Positions 36,431-46,392 of a stretch of 64,000 nucleotides of DNA are shown here, one piece after another. This stretch comes from CAYSCS01 sp964429695 (GTDB taxonomy: Bacteria > Acidobacteriota > Aminicenantia > Aminicenantales > Aminicenantaceae): NCBI GenBank assembly GCA_964429695.1, contig CAYSCS010000003.1, forward strand, positions 8,431 to 72,430, in the 5' to 3' direction. The translations under genes and the position numbers were made by a program. The notes beneath the pieces were generated by a model. It worked only from the letters and a program-made list of their open reading frames with translations, searched no databases and had not been told where the DNA came from. Each line of letters starts with the position of its first letter. Positions within the stretch are counted from its first letter, which is position 1.

Positions 36431-37891
36431 TTATATACTTTGATTTGATTTTCTCTCCCAGCGCAAGACTGGATTCCTTGCCGCAAGCGTCTCATCCAGC
36501 CTCCTCAAGTAAGGCTCATGAGGTGCCTCTTTCAACAACTCTGGCTTTTCTTCGGCTTCCTTTGCAATCTGCTTCATGGCTTCTATGAACATATCCAGGT
36601 CCCTCTTGCTTTCCGTCTCTGTGGGCTCAATCATCAAAGCACCATGAACTATCAAGGGAAAGGAGACAGTAGGAGGATGAAGGCCAAAATCTATGAGCCT
36701 CTTAGCGATGTCTATGTTTGTAACTCCATATTTTCTCTGATTTTTATCAGAAAACACACACTCATGGAGGGTGGGTGTGGGATATTTAAGGTCGTATTCA
36801 TTTTCTAAACTCTTGCGTATGTAGTTTGAATTCAAAACAGATATTTCTGATATTTCCTTAAGACCCCGAGCTCCAAGGGAAAGGATATACGCAAGAGCCT
36901 TGACAATGACCAAAAAATTCCCGTAATAACTCCTCACCCTACCAATAGATTTAGGCCTCTCGAAATTAAAAAAGAACTCTTCTCCTCTTTTTTCAACTAC
37001 AGGGACAGGAAGAAAAGGCTCGAGTCTCTTCTTGACTCCAACTGGGCCCGAACCCGGTCCTCCTCCTCCATGAGGAGTAGAGAAAGTCTTATGCAGATTT
37101 AGATGGATAACATCAACATCCATGTCTCCCGGCCTCGAGAAACCAATCAAGGCGTTCAAATTAGCACCATCCATGTACAGGAATCCGCCATTATCATGCA
37201 CAATTTTTGCTATCTCTTTGATTTCCTCTTCAAAAATCCCCAGGGTATTCGGGTTGGTAATCATCAAGGCCGCCACATGTTCATTCATGACTTCTGAAAG
37301 GTGCCTTATATCCACAGTACCCTTCTCGTTCGACCTTATTTCCTCCACTCTATAACCACAGATATGAGCGCTTGAAGGATTTGTCCCGTGGGCTGAATCA
37401 GGAATAAGGACGATCTCCCGGGGGTCTCCTCTTTCTTCCAAGAAAGCGCGAATCATCATCATTCCTACTAATTCCCCCTGTGCACCAGCTGAAGGCTGAA
37501 GAGTAAAGGCATCCATCCCGGTTATTTCTGCGAGTAACCTCTCAGTCTCAAAAAGAATTCGCAGATTCCCCTGCGCTAAATCTTCTGGGGCATAGGGATG
37601 AACCTGGGTAAAGCCATCAAGAGAAGCAATTTTCTCATTTATCTTGGGATTATATTTCATGGTGCAGGAACCGAGAGGATAGAGGCCCTCATCAACACAA
37701 TAATTCATCTTGGAGAGCCGGGTGAAATGCCTTATTATTTCTACCTCAGAGACTTCGGGAAAATCCTGAATGTCTTCTCTAAGCGGAATTTCCTTGAGAA
37801 AATCATCTTTTGAAACGATGTCAAGGGGAGGGAGGATGAATCCTGTTTTCCCTTGACCGCTGAGCTCAAAAATCAAAGGTTCTCTAATCAT
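36431..37891 (-). CDS. gcvPB: Glycine dehydrogenase (decarboxylating) subunit 2
   Basis: 486 residues, the C-terminal half of P-protein as found in split enzymes. The pyridoxal phosphate lysine is in HLNLHKTFSTPHGGGGPGSG. Other landmarks are LYPLGSCTMKYNPK near residues 67-80 and QPSAGAQGELVGMMMIR. It decarboxylates glycine and passes the aminomethyl group to the lipoyl arm of GcvH. It overlaps gcvPA by 8 bp. Confidence 0.95.
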   Translation of the reverse strand: MIREPLIFELSGQGKTGFILPPLDIVSKDDFLKEIPLREDIQDFPEVSEVEIIRHFTRLSKMNYCVDEGLYPLGSCTMKYNPKINEKIASLDGFTQVHPYAPEDLAQGNLRILFETERLLAEITGMDAFTLQPSAGAQGELVGMMMIRAFLEERGDPREIVLIPDSAHGTNPSSAHICGYRVEEIRSNEKGTVDIRHLSEVMNEHVAALMITNPNTLGIFEEEIKEIAKIVHDNGGFLYMDGANLNALIGFSRPGDMDVDVIHLNLHKTFSTPHGGGGPGSGPVGVKKRLEPFLPVPVVEKRGEEFFFNFERPKSIGRVRSYYGNFLVIVKALAYILSLGARGLKEISEISVLNSNYIRKSLENEYDLKYPTPTLHECVFSDKNQRKYGVTNIDIAKRLIDFGLHPPTVSFPLIVHGALMIEPTETESKRDLDMFIEAMKQIAKEAEEKPELLKEAPHEPYLRRLDETLAARNPVLRWERKSNQSI

Positions 37892-39257
37892 TTTTCCCCC
37901 TTCCTCTCTCTTTCTTCAGAATCTCTCTTAAAGCCTCCTCAAGTCTTTCTATATCCTCTCTTTTATACACTTCTGTCACACAAAAAAGGGCACAATTTTT
38001 GAGCTCCGGATAAAATTTTTCAAGATCTAAGCCTCCGATTATTCCCTTTTCTCTAAGCTCATGCTGAATATCTTCATATTTTTGGGGGAACTCGACGACA
38101 AATTCATTAAAAAATTTTCCACCAAATTTCTGTCTTATACCTCCGATAGCTACCATCTTCTCCAGGGCAAAATGAGCCTTCTGAATATTCTGCCAGGCCA
38201 TTTCCCTTAAACCCCTTTTCCCCAAGCATTCCAGGAAAATTGTCGCCCGCAGGGCACACCAAGCTTGATTGGTACATATGTTTGAGGTGGCTCTTTCTCT
38301 TCGGATATGCTGCTCCCTTGTTGAGAGGGTTAAAACATACCCTTTCTTTCCATCAGCATCCTTCGTCTCTCCCGCAATTCTCCCCGGGAATTGGCGAAGA
38401 AACTGCTTTGCACAAGCCATGAAACCAAGCGATGGACCTCCAAAACTCAGGGGCATCCCCAGAGCCTGACCTTCTCCACAAACAATATCCGCTCCTAATT
38501 TTCCTGGTGCTTCTAAAACACCAAGAGAAACGGGGTCTGTCACCACAACCACTGAGAGAGCACCCATTCCATGGGCAAGCTCTGAGACTGTGCTCACATC
38601 TTCTATTTCCCCAAAAAAATTCGGGGATTGAACCACAAACGCACATGTCTTTTCATCCAGACTTTCTTTGAGCTCTTCTAAACTGACCGTCCCCTCCCTT
38701 CCGTATCCAACTTCTTCTACAATAAGCCCCAGATTTCTCGCATAAGTTCGTACCGTGGCTCTGTACTCAGGATGAAGCACAGAACTCAGAATGACCTTTG
38801 ATCTTCCTATTATCCGGTTTGCCATCAACACAGCCTCTGCTACGCTCGAAGCTCCATCATAGAGAGAAGCGTTTGAGATCTCCATTCCTGTGAGTTGGCA
38901 AATCAGCGTTTGAAATTCAAAAATTGTCTGGAGAGTCCCCTGGCTTATCTCTGGTTGATATGGTGTGTAAGGGCTTAGAAACTCGCCTCTCGTGCTGAGA
39001 TAGTCAACGCTCGAAGGAATGAAATGACGGTAAGCTCCTGCACCAAGGAAAGAGAGGAATTCCTGATATTTATTCTCCTCTGCAAGGCTTTGGAAGTGCT
39101 GGAGAAGCTCAGGTTCTCGAAGAGGGGGTGGCACGTTGAGCTCTTTCTTTAGCCTCAGTTTTTCTGGAATCGACTTAAAAAGCTCCTCAATAGACCCCAC
39201 ACCAATCTTCCCCAGCATTTCTTTCTTATCTTCCTCACTCAACGAAATATAGCTCAT
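37884..39257 (-). CDS. gcvPA: Glycine dehydrogenase (decarboxylating) subunit 1
   Basis: 457 residues, the N-terminal half of split P-protein. Features include FLGAGAYRHFIPSSVDYLSTR near 69-88, FLSPYTPYQPEISQGTLQ, EISNASLYDGASSVAEA and ATSNICTNQAWCAL. It pairs with GcvPB to make the active P-protein heterodimer. It lies 30 bp after gcvH on the minus strand. Confidence 0.95.
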   Translation of the reverse strand: MSYISLSEEDKKEMLGKIGVGSIEELFKSIPEKLRLKKELNVPPPLREPELLQHFQSLAEENKYQEFLSFLGAGAYRHFIPSSVDYLSTRGEFLSPYTPYQPEISQGTLQTIFEFQTLICQLTGMEISNASLYDGASSVAEAVLMANRIIGRSKVILSSVLHPEYRATVRTYARNLGLIVEEVGYGREGTVSLEELKESLDEKTCAFVVQSPNFFGEIEDVSTVSELAHGMGALSVVVVTDPVSLGVLEAPGKLGADIVCGEGQALGMPLSFGGPSLGFMACAKQFLRQFPGRIAGETKDADGKKGYVLTLSTREQHIRRERATSNICTNQAWCALRATIFLECLGKRGLREMAWQNIQKAHFALEKMVAIGGIRQKFGGKFFNEFVVEFPQKYEDIQHELREKGIIGGLDLEKFYPELKNCALFCVTEVYKREDIERLEEALREILKKERGRGKND

Positions 39258-39287
39258 TTATTCAATCCTTTTCTAAAGTAAAATTTT

Positions 39288-39674
39288 TTAATCTTGGATT
39301 CCCTCCAAATAACTCTCGTACTCCGCCGCTGACATCAATTTCTCCAATTCACTTTTATCTTTTATTTTAAGACGAATGATCCATCCTTCTCCATGGGGGT
39401 CTTGGTTTACTATCTCTGGAGAATCATTCAATTTTTTGTTAACCTCGATGACCTCACCAGAAAGCGGTGAATATATATCAGAGACAGCCTTCACCGATTC
39501 TATCACACCTATCGTCTGATGAAATTCAAGTTGAGTTCCCACTTCTGGTAATTCGATATAGACTACATCGCCCAGCTGTTTTTGAGCAAAATCTGTTATC
39601 CCCACAACTGCCTCTTCTCCTTTAACCTGAACCCACTCATGGTCTTTAGTATAATAATAATCATTGGGATACAT
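39288..39674 (-). CDS. gcvH: Glycine cleavage system H protein
   Basis: A 128-residue lipoyl carrier. The lipoylated lysine lies in IGVIESVKAVSDIYSPLSGE. The N-terminal YYYTKDHEWVQV and the central GITDFAQKQLGDVVYIELPE are classic. GGGAGG-type ribosome binding sequence (GGGAGGACC) precedes the ATG. The gap to gcvT is 122 bp. Lipoate attachment enzymes and the L protein are not encoded in the window. Confidence 0.95.
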   Translation of the reverse strand: MYPNDYYYTKDHEWVQVKGEEAVVGITDFAQKQLGDVVYIELPEVGTQLEFHQTIGVIESVKAVSDIYSPLSGEVIEVNKKLNDSPEIVNQDPHGEGWIIRLKIKDKSELEKLMSAAEYESYLEGIQD

Positions 39675-39796
39675 AGAGGTCCTCCCTTTTATATTTTAAT
39701 CTAAAAGAATTTCTAAACCGAGTTTTAGGTTTATATTCTCCATTTCTCTCTTATAGAATCTCAAAGATGCATGGTTTGCAATTTAAGGCCTCCAGG

Positions 39797-40891
39797 CTAT
39801 TTTCCGTTTTTTCTCTTGTAAAAAGGCGTGGGGACGACTCTAGCCTTGAGGCGTCTTTCTCTTACCCCAATCTCGAACTCCGTTCCTGGAGCAGAGTACT
39901 CCAGAGGGAGATAAACTAAACCTATACTCTTCTTTAGATAGGGAGAATAGCTCCCTGAAGTTACCTCTGAAACTTTTTTACCTTCGATAAAAACAGGATA
40001 ATGGGGTCGAGCAATCCCCCTGCTGATAATTTCAAAACCGACGAGTTTTCTCTTGATTCCTTCTTTCTTTTGATTCAAGAGGGCTTCTTTTCCTAGGAAA
40101 TCGGACTTTTCGAACTTCACCATCCATCCCAGGCCTGCCTCAAGGATAGAAGTTGTCTCATCTATATCGTTTCCATAAAGCATCAGCTTTGCTTCCAAGC
40201 GCAGGGTATCCCGGGCTCCCAGCCCTGCAGGGAGAAGCCCAAAGCTTTCTCCCCTCTTCAAGATTGCCTCCCAGATTAGTTCAGGATGAGGGGAGAGTGT
40301 ATAGATTTCAAAGCCATCTTCACCAGTGTAACCAGTTCGAGAAATCATCACCTCCTCACCCTCAATCTTTCCTCTTGCTGACCAGAAAGGCCTCATCTCT
40401 TCCAAATTAATTGTGGTGAGTGGCTGAAGAATTTGTTGGGATTTTGGCCCCTGTAGGGCAATCTGGGTATAGTCATCGCTTTTGTTTACGACTTCAACCT
40501 CAAAATTTTTGGCATGAGAGAGAATCCAGGCAAAGTCTTTCTCCGTATTTGCAGCATTAGTCACCAACAGATATTCTTCCCCTCCAAGATTATAAACAAG
40601 AATGTCATCCACAAAAGTTCCTTTAGATGTTATCAGGGCTGAATATTGAGCCCTGTTAGGTTCGAGCCTCGAAACATCATTCGGAGTGAGATACTGAAGG
40701 AAGTCAAGCGGCCTCTTCCCCCGGACTATTATCTCTCCCATATGGCTAACATCAAAAAGACCGGCTCTTTCGCGTACAGCCAGATGTTCCTCAATTATGC
40801 CCTTGAATTCGAGAGGCATTTCCCAGCCAAAGAATTCAATCATTCTTGCACCAAGCCTCTTATGAGAAGAGTAAAGGCGTGTTCTTTTCAT
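39797..40891 (-). CDS. gcvT: Glycine cleavage system T protein (aminomethyltransferase)
   Basis: 364 residues. Transfers the methylene group from GcvH to tetrahydrofolate. Key segments: FDVSHMGEIIVRG near 45-57, LQYLTPNDVSRLEPNRAQYS near 64-83, SRTGYTGEDGFEIY near 185-198 and GLGARDTLRLEA near 230-241. It is the first gene of the glycine island. The 122 bp between it and argS holds divergent promoters, and I see no room for the tandem glycine riboswitch that often precedes gcvT. Confidence 0.95.
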   Translation of the reverse strand: MKRTRLYSSHKRLGARMIEFFGWEMPLEFKGIIEEHLAVRERAGLFDVSHMGEIIVRGKRPLDFLQYLTPNDVSRLEPNRAQYSALITSKGTFVDDILVYNLGGEEYLLVTNAANTEKDFAWILSHAKNFEVEVVNKSDDYTQIALQGPKSQQILQPLTTINLEEMRPFWSARGKIEGEEVMISRTGYTGEDGFEIYTLSPHPELIWEAILKRGESFGLLPAGLGARDTLRLEAKLMLYGNDIDETTSILEAGLGWMVKFEKSDFLGKEALLNQKKEGIKRKLVGFEIISRGIARPHYPVFIEGKKVSEVTSGSYSPYLKKSIGLVYLPLEYSAPGTEFEIGVRERRLKARVVPTPFYKRKNGK

Positions 40892-40973
40892 CGTTTTCCC
40901 TTTTTTGTTCTTATTGAATTTAATTTACTATCATATATTCCTCTTCGATGCAAGGGTGATTAATTATTTCGGC

Positions 40974-41001
40974 TTGTCCGCCATAAAAAATTTGTTATAA
41001 T
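40974..41001 (+). promoter_or_regulatory. Promoter of argS
   Basis: TTGTCC at 40974-40979, 16-bp spacer, perfect TATAAT at 40996-41001. The argS ATG is 12 bp after the -10 box, so the transcript would have a leader of only about six bases and no ribosome binding site is seen. Confidence 0.65.
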
Positions 41002-41013
41002 TAAACAAACAAG

Positions 41014-42951
41014 ATGATTGGATTTAAGAATTCTTTAAGAAAAGAAATATTCAGAAGGCTGGAGCAAAAATATCCATTAGCCCTTGAGGACCTTGATTTT
41101 AGCTACACGCCCAAGCCTGAACTAGGAGACTTGGCCCTCTCTTTTCCTTTTCAGCTTGCCAAAAAATTAAAGCTACCAGCCAACAAGATTGCAGCAGAAT
41201 TGATTCCTTTTTTTTCTAATCTCAAAGGAGTAAAAGAAGCCCAAGTGGCGGGAGGTGGATATATCAATCTACATCTTGACAGAGAAAAATTTTTCATCTC
41301 TCAACTCTCTTCATACGAAAAATCTTTCTTGGAGCCTGAAGAAGAAAAAATAATCATCGAGCACACAAACATCAATCCCAACAAGGCTGCTCACATCGGT
41401 CACTTACGCAATGCTTGCCTCGGGGACACACTCGCAAGATGCCTCCGTTACAAAAAAGAAAAGGTTGAAGTCCAGAATTACATAGACGACACAGGGGTTC
41501 AGGTCGTGGATGTAGTCTTCGGGTTTATGGAAATGGAAAAGAAGTCCCTCGAAGAGATAGAGAAAATACAAGGCAAATTTGATTATTATTGCTGGGACCT
41601 CTATACGCGAGTCTCTTCTTACCTCAAAAATCACCCCGAAGCACAGCAGAAAAAGTCAGAGATTTTAAAAAGAGTTGAGGAAGGAAAAAATCCAGAAGCC
41701 CAGATCGCAGCCCACATCTCCCGCCGAATTCTCAAGGCACATCTAAGAACCATGAAAAGAATAGACGTCAGTTATGACCTCCTCCCCTGTGAGAGTAGTA
41801 TTCTCAGGCTAAAGTTCTGGGAGAAAGCATTTGAAAGCCTCAAGGAAAGGAAGGCCATCTATTTAGCTAAAGAAGGGGCGAATAAGGGATGCTGGGTGAT
41901 GAAGGTTGAGGGAGATGAAGAAAAAGAAAAGATTATCGTTCGCAGTGACAATACAGTCACCTATGTGGGAAAAGACATTGCCTACCAGCTCTGGAAATTT
42001 GGTTTGTTAGGAATGGACTTCTATTATGAGCCTTTCCTTCAAGACAACGGGAGAACAATCTGGATAACGACTTCTTATCCAAGATACGAAACACCTTCTT
42101 TCGGAAAAGGAAGCCTTGTCTACAATGTCATAGATTCAAGACAGGCTTATCTCCAGAAGATTGTCGTCCAAGGTCTCAAAGCTCTAAAATACCTCTCTCA
42201 AGCAGAAAAATCAATCCACTTCTCCTACGAAATGGTTGCCCTCTCCCCCAAGAGTTTGAAGGAGCTCAACCTCAAGCTCTCTAATGAAGAAAAAGAAAAG
42301 GCCTTCCTTGAAGTCTCCGGAAGAAAAGGAGTTGGGATTAAGGCTGACGACCTTCTGGATAGCCTAGAAGAAAAGGCTTTTCGAGAAGTCGAAAAAAGAA
42401 ACCCCCATCTTACTTTCGAAGAGAAAAAAAGCACTGCTTGGAAGATCGCCTGTGGTGCCTTACGCTATTTCATGCTCAAATTTGCTCGGAATTCTCTCCT
42501 CGTTTTCGACTTCGAAGAAGCCTTGAATTTTGAGGGTGAAACAGGTCCCTACCTTCAATATACCCTGGTAAGGTTAAACAGCATCTTCCGCAAGTTGGAA
42601 GAGAGAGAGGGGAAGGAAGAAAGACAAGTCTTTGAGATTCTCAACAGCGGTGAATTTTCGCTTGATTCACTCGGAGAACAGGAAAAAGCGGATTTCTGGG
42701 ATCTCTTTCTCTTCGCTTCCCAATTCGAAGAAGAAATACTCCATTCAATTCGCTCCCTTGAATTCTCTCACCTTGCCAAATTCACTTTCAACCTTTGCCA
42801 AAAATTCAATTCATATTATCATCTATATCCGGTTCTGGCTGAAAAAGATATTATTATTAAAAATACTCGCATCTTAACCATTTTTTACATTAAAGAAGTT
42901 CTCAAGCGCATGCTTTCCCTAATGGGGATTCCTCAACCAGAGAGGATGTAA
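41014..42951 (+). CDS. argS: Arginyl-tRNA synthetase
   Basis: 645 residues, class I synthetase. The HIGH-type signature is in HTNINPNKAAHIGHLRNACL near 113-132. The KMSKS counterpart appears as VSGRKGVGIKADDLLD near 428-443, with Ser-Gly-Arg-Lys-Gly in place. The C-terminal DALR anticodon-binding domain ends in the usual LMGIPQPERM. The natural N-terminus (MIGFKNSLRKEIF) agrees with a start just after the promoter, without a visible ribosome binding site. Confidence 0.95.
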   Translation: MIGFKNSLRKEIFRRLEQKYPLALEDLDFSYTPKPELGDLALSFPFQLAKKLKLPANKIAAELIPFFSNLKGVKEAQVAGGGYINLHLDREKFFISQLSSYEKSFLEPEEEKIIIEHTNINPNKAAHIGHLRNACLGDTLARCLRYKKEKVEVQNYIDDTGVQVVDVVFGFMEMEKKSLEEIEKIQGKFDYYCWDLYTRVSSYLKNHPEAQQKKSEILKRVEEGKNPEAQIAAHISRRILKAHLRTMKRIDVSYDLLPCESSILRLKFWEKAFESLKERKAIYLAKEGANKGCWVMKVEGDEEKEKIIVRSDNTVTYVGKDIAYQLWKFGLLGMDFYYEPFLQDNGRTIWITTSYPRYETPSFGKGSLVYNVIDSRQAYLQKIVVQGLKALKYLSQAEKSIHFSYEMVALSPKSLKELNLKLSNEEKEKAFLEVSGRKGVGIKADDLLDSLEEKAFREVEKRNPHLTFEEKKSTAWKIACGALRYFMLKFARNSLLVFDFEEALNFEGETGPYLQYTLVRLNSIFRKLEEREGKEERQVFEILNSGEFSLDSLGEQEKADFWDLFLFASQFEEEILHSIRSLEFSHLAKFTFNLCQKFNSYYHLYPVLAEKDIIIKNTRILTIFYIKEVLKRMLSLMGIPQPERM

Positions 42952-43108
42952 GAGGAGAAAGAGAGAAATCATGCATGAAGCTAAGAGTTTCAGGAAAAGG
43001 GATTAACAAATCAGAACTCAATTCTGTATAATTAACCTTAATTAACTTTCTAAAAATTAAGAACAATTGAAATAAAGAAATGATTTGAACTCGATAAGGA
43101 GTTTGAAG

Positions 43109-44035
43109 ATGATTAAGGTAGAGCATCTTACCAAGAAATATGGCGACTTGATTGCCATTCAGGACTTAAGTTTTGAGGTTGAAAAAGGGAAAATTTGGGG
43201 GCTTCTCGGTCCCAACGCAGCAGGAAAGACTACCACAATGAGGATCCTCACTGGCTACCTTCCTGCTACAGAAGGAAAAGCTTCGGTGGCCGGCTACGAT
43301 GTCTTTGAAGCGCCCAAAGAAGTGAAAAAGGTCACAGGATACTTACCTGAAAACTTGCCTATTTATCCTGAAATGACAGTGGAATCTTACTTAAAATTTG
43401 TCTCTGAAATAAAGCAGATCCCTCAACCTAAAAGAAAACAGTCTCTAGAGAAAGCCATCGAAATAAGCGGTCTTCAACCTGTGAGGAAGAGGTTGATAAG
43501 GAACATTTCCAGAGGATTCAAGCAGAGGGTAGGCATAGCCCAGGCTTTAATCCATTCTCCCCAGGTTTTGATTTTGGATGAACCGACCATCGGGCTTGAC
43601 CCTGCTCAAATCATCGAAATTCGAAAACTCATCAAATCCTTAAAGGGAGAGCGAACTATAATTCTCTCGACACACATTCTTGCTGAAGTAACCCAAACCT
43701 GCGATGGGGTGGTGATAATCAACGAAGGTAAATTGATGGCCTCAGGCTCTATTGAAGAGTTGACTGCTTCCTTCAGGGATAAAGAAGGAGTATTTTTAAA
43801 AGTTAAAAAGGGTGGGCTAGAGACCTTCTACCTCCTTAAAGGGATTAAAGGAGTGGAAAATGTGACTCAAGAAGCGGATGGGTTTAAGATAGAGTGGTCG
43901 AAAGGGAACGACATCAGAGATGAGCTCATTAAAATGATCGCTCAAAAAGACTTAGGCCTGCTGGAGATGAGGCCTCTCGCCATGAACATCGAGGACCTTT
44001 ACTTAAAAGCTATCTCTGGAGGTATGGAAAGATGA
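43109..44035 (+). CDS. ABC transporter ATP-binding protein (GldA-like)
   Basis: About 308 residues. Walker A GPNAAGKTTTM near 36-46, Q-loop region YLPENLPIYPEM, a variant signature ISRGFKQRVGIAQAL, and Walker B VLILDEPTIGLD. The frame opens at a TTG at 43085, but AAGGAG before the ATG at 43109 and the MIKVEHLTKKYG N-terminus make 43109 the better start. It drives an exporter with the ABC-2 permease that overlaps it by 4 bp. With the following GldG-like and DUF4340 proteins it forms a module seen in gliding bacteria and many non-gliders. Confidence 0.92.
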   Translation: MIKVEHLTKKYGDLIAIQDLSFEVEKGKIWGLLGPNAAGKTTTMRILTGYLPATEGKASVAGYDVFEAPKEVKKVTGYLPENLPIYPEMTVESYLKFVSEIKQIPQPKRKQSLEKAIEISGLQPVRKRLIRNISRGFKQRVGIAQALIHSPQVLILDEPTIGLDPAQIIEIRKLIKSLKGERTIILSTHILAEVTQTCDGVVIINEGKLMASGSIEELTASFRDKEGVFLKVKKGGLETFYLLKGIKGVENVTQEADGFKIEWSKGNDIRDELIKMIAQKDLGLLEMRPLAMNIEDLYLKAISGGMER

Positions 44036-44799
44036 GAAACATCTGGGCAATTTTTAAGAAGGAGGTAAAAACCTATTTTACCTCTCCTATTGCATATGTG
44101 GTCATTACAGTTTTCATGGTGCTGGTGGGATTTTTCTTTTACAGCCTTATCTGGTGGTTCAACTCTCAATCCCTCCAAATGGCTCGCAACCCTTATTATC
44201 TCCAACAACTCAACATAAATCAGATGGTGTATGCCCCTCTTTTCCACAACATAAGCATAGTGCTTCTGCTGATGCTTCCCTTGCTCACAATGCGTCTCTT
44301 TTCTGAAGAAATAAAGATTAAAACCGATGAGCTCCTTTACACTTCCCCCCTCTCGGTGGGAGAAATCATCCTTGGTAAGTATTTTGCTTCCCTCTTTGTC
44401 CTCTTAGTGATGCTCTTTCTCTCTGGAATTCTTTCAATCTTTACCTTTGTTCATGGTAACCCAGAAATTGCCCCTATTCTTATCGGATATCTAGGATTAT
44501 TTTTAATGGGAGCTGCCTTCATAGCCGTGGGGATCTTTTTCTCCTCTCTAACAGAAAATCAGATAGTTTCCGCCATCCTGACTTTTGGTGCACTCCTCCT
44601 TTTCTGGATTCTCAACTGGGCTTCTTATTCAGCGGGTGGTGCCTGGAAGGATATCCTGAATTATCTCTCCTTCTTTCAGCATTTCGATGATATGACAAAA
44701 GGAATCCTCGATACGAGCGACCTCATTTATTATCTAAGCTTTGCTTTCTTCGGGCTTTTCCTGACCCACTCTGTGATTCAATCCCGAAGGTGGAGGTAA
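44032..44799 (+). CDS. ABC-2 type permease (GldF-like)
   Basis: 255 residues with about six predicted membrane helices, starting with IFKKEVKTYFTSPIAYVVIT, a hallmark of GldF/NosY-type permeases. Short motifs such as RLFSEEIKIKTDELLYTSPL near 84-103 match the cytoplasmic loop conserved in these proteins. The substrate is unknown. It is translated in overlap with the ATPase gene and is 3 bp before the GldG-like gene. Confidence 0.9.
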   Translation: MRNIWAIFKKEVKTYFTSPIAYVVITVFMVLVGFFFYSLIWWFNSQSLQMARNPYYLQQLNINQMVYAPLFHNISIVLLLMLPLLTMRLFSEEIKIKTDELLYTSPLSVGEIILGKYFASLFVLLVMLFLSGILSIFTFVHGNPEIAPILIGYLGLFLMGAAFIAVGIFFSSLTENQIVSAILTFGALLLFWILNWASYSAGGAWKDILNYLSFFQHFDDMTKGILDTSDLIYYLSFAFFGLFLTHSVIQSRRWR

Positions 44800-44802
44800 A
44801 GC

Positions 44803-46392
44803 ATGGAAAAAATCAAAAAAAACATGAATTACATCGCCATTGCCCTGATATTCATATCTTTCGTGTTGTTTAAGATATGGCCATACAAAAAGTTTCTCTC
44901 CTTAATCTTTCTTGTCTTGGGAGCTCTGGTTTTAGTAGTCTATGTGCTCATCAACATTTCAACCCTAAGGCAGAGCCTCAAGAGAAAATCATTCTTATAT
45001 TCGAGCAACCTTCTTCTTATCATTCTCCTCGTTCTGGGCATCCTGGTCCTCATCAATTCCTTTCTCGCCCGACATCACTACAGGTTTGATTTCACCGAAG
45101 CAAAACTCCATAGCCTTTCTGACCAATCAGTCAATGTCCTCAAAAACCTGAAAGATGAGGTCCGCATAAAGCTCTTTTTCAGAGAAGATAACTTCAGCCG
45201 ACAGAAAATGGAACACTTGATGAAAATCTATGCTTATCATTCAAAAAAAATTAAATATGAATTCATAGACCCTGATAAAAACCCTGGGCTTGTCAAAAGA
45301 TACGAAATCTCAGAAGATGGGACGACCATTTTCGAATATGGAGACAAGGAAAGCCGTATCACTTCTTCTAACGAAGAGGACATAACCAATGCCATCATCA
45401 AGATAACACGAGAAAAGAAAAAGGACATCTATTTTCTCGAAGGACATGGAGAAGCAAGCATAGAGGAAACCCGGGAGAGAGGGTATTCCCAAGCTAAAAG
45501 CGAGCTTGAAAAATTAGGATATGAAGTCAAAAAACTCAGCTTAGCCCTTTCTGAAACTTTTCCTAAAGACTGCATGCTTCTCGTCATCGGAGGACCCGAA
45601 AAAGACCTGCTTCCTCATGAACTTGAGACAATTAAGGATTATATTTTCCAAGGTGGAAGGGTTTTCTTGATGGTTGACCCGGAGAATTCCCCTGGGCTCA
45701 AGCCTTTCCTCAAGGATTTTGGAATAAAACTCGAAGATGACCTTATCGTGGACCCTGTTTCCCGTCTCCTAGGAGGAGATTATTTCATGCCAGTGGTGAG
45801 TGAGTATGAATACCATGAAATAACCAAGAGGTTTCGCTACGCTACCTTTTTCCCTTATGCTCGCTCTGTGGATAAGGCAGATGAAGTCCCTGAAGGATTA
45901 ACAGTGGAAGTAATTGCAAAAACAAGTTCCAATGCTTGGTCAGAAAGAGAACTCGATCAAAGACAGGTTAGATTTAACAAGGATAAAGATAAAGGAGGTC
46001 CAATACCCGTGGCGGTTGTGACTAAAATAAAGCAGAAACAGGAAACTCAGGAGAGCAACAGAGCAGAAGATGAGGAAGAAATTCAAGGCGAAAAGAGTGC
46101 TGAAAAAGAAAAATCAGGAACAGAAGGACGCCTTGCGGTTTTTGGGGATTCAGACTTTGCCACAAATAATTATTATAATTTATCCGGGAACGGAAATTTG
46201 TTCCTCAACACAATCAACTGGCTGACAGAGGAAGCCGACCTCATCTCCATCCAGCCCAAAACCCAGTCTCCAAAGACCATCCATCTTACTCCATCTCAGG
46301 GAAGAATGATTTTCTTCGTTTCTTTAATCATCCTTCCCCTTATCATCCTGGTAAGCGGTGTCTCAATCTGGATAAGGAGGAGAAACCTATGA
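44803..46392 (+). CDS. GldG-like ABC-associated membrane protein
   Basis: 529 residues. Several N-terminal hydrophobic helices (about 8-30, 32-54, 66-88) precede a large extracytoplasmic domain with HYRFDFTEAKLHSLSDQS, FLEGHGEASIEE and GGRVFLMVDPENSPG, typical of GldG/IFT52-like family proteins. A final membrane helix lies near 505-525. A low-complexity Glu/Lys-rich stretch occurs near 405-440. It is thought to be a periplasmic component of ABC exporters; the real role is not established. It overlaps the next gene by 4 bp. Confidence 0.88.
   Translation: MEKIKKNMNYIAIALIFISFVLFKIWPYKKFLSLIFLVLGALVLVVYVLINISTLRQSLKRKSFLYSSNLLLIILLVLGILVLINSFLARHHYRFDFTEAKLHSLSDQSVNVLKNLKDEVRIKLFFREDNFSRQKMEHLMKIYAYHSKKIKYEFIDPDKNPGLVKRYEISEDGTTIFEYGDKESRITSSNEEDITNAIIKITREKKKDIYFLEGHGEASIEETRERGYSQAKSELEKLGYEVKKLSLALSETFPKDCMLLVIGGPEKDLLPHELETIKDYIFQGGRVFLMVDPENSPGLKPFLKDFGIKLEDDLIVDPVSRLLGGDYFMPVVSEYEYHEITKRFRYATFFPYARSVDKADEVPEGLTVEVIAKTSSNAWSERELDQRQVRFNKDKDKGGPIPVAVVTKIKQKQETQESNRAEDEEEIQGEKSAEKEKSGTEGRLAVFGDSDFATNNYYNLSGNGNLFLNTINWLTEEADLISIQPKTQSPKTIHLTPSQGRMIFFVSLIILPLIILVSGVSIWIRRRNL

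Noticed and set aside
40892..41013. Glycine riboswitch upstream of gcvT
   Set aside because: The space is too short, also serves the argS promoter, and lacks the conserved GGAGA and GACC-type segments.
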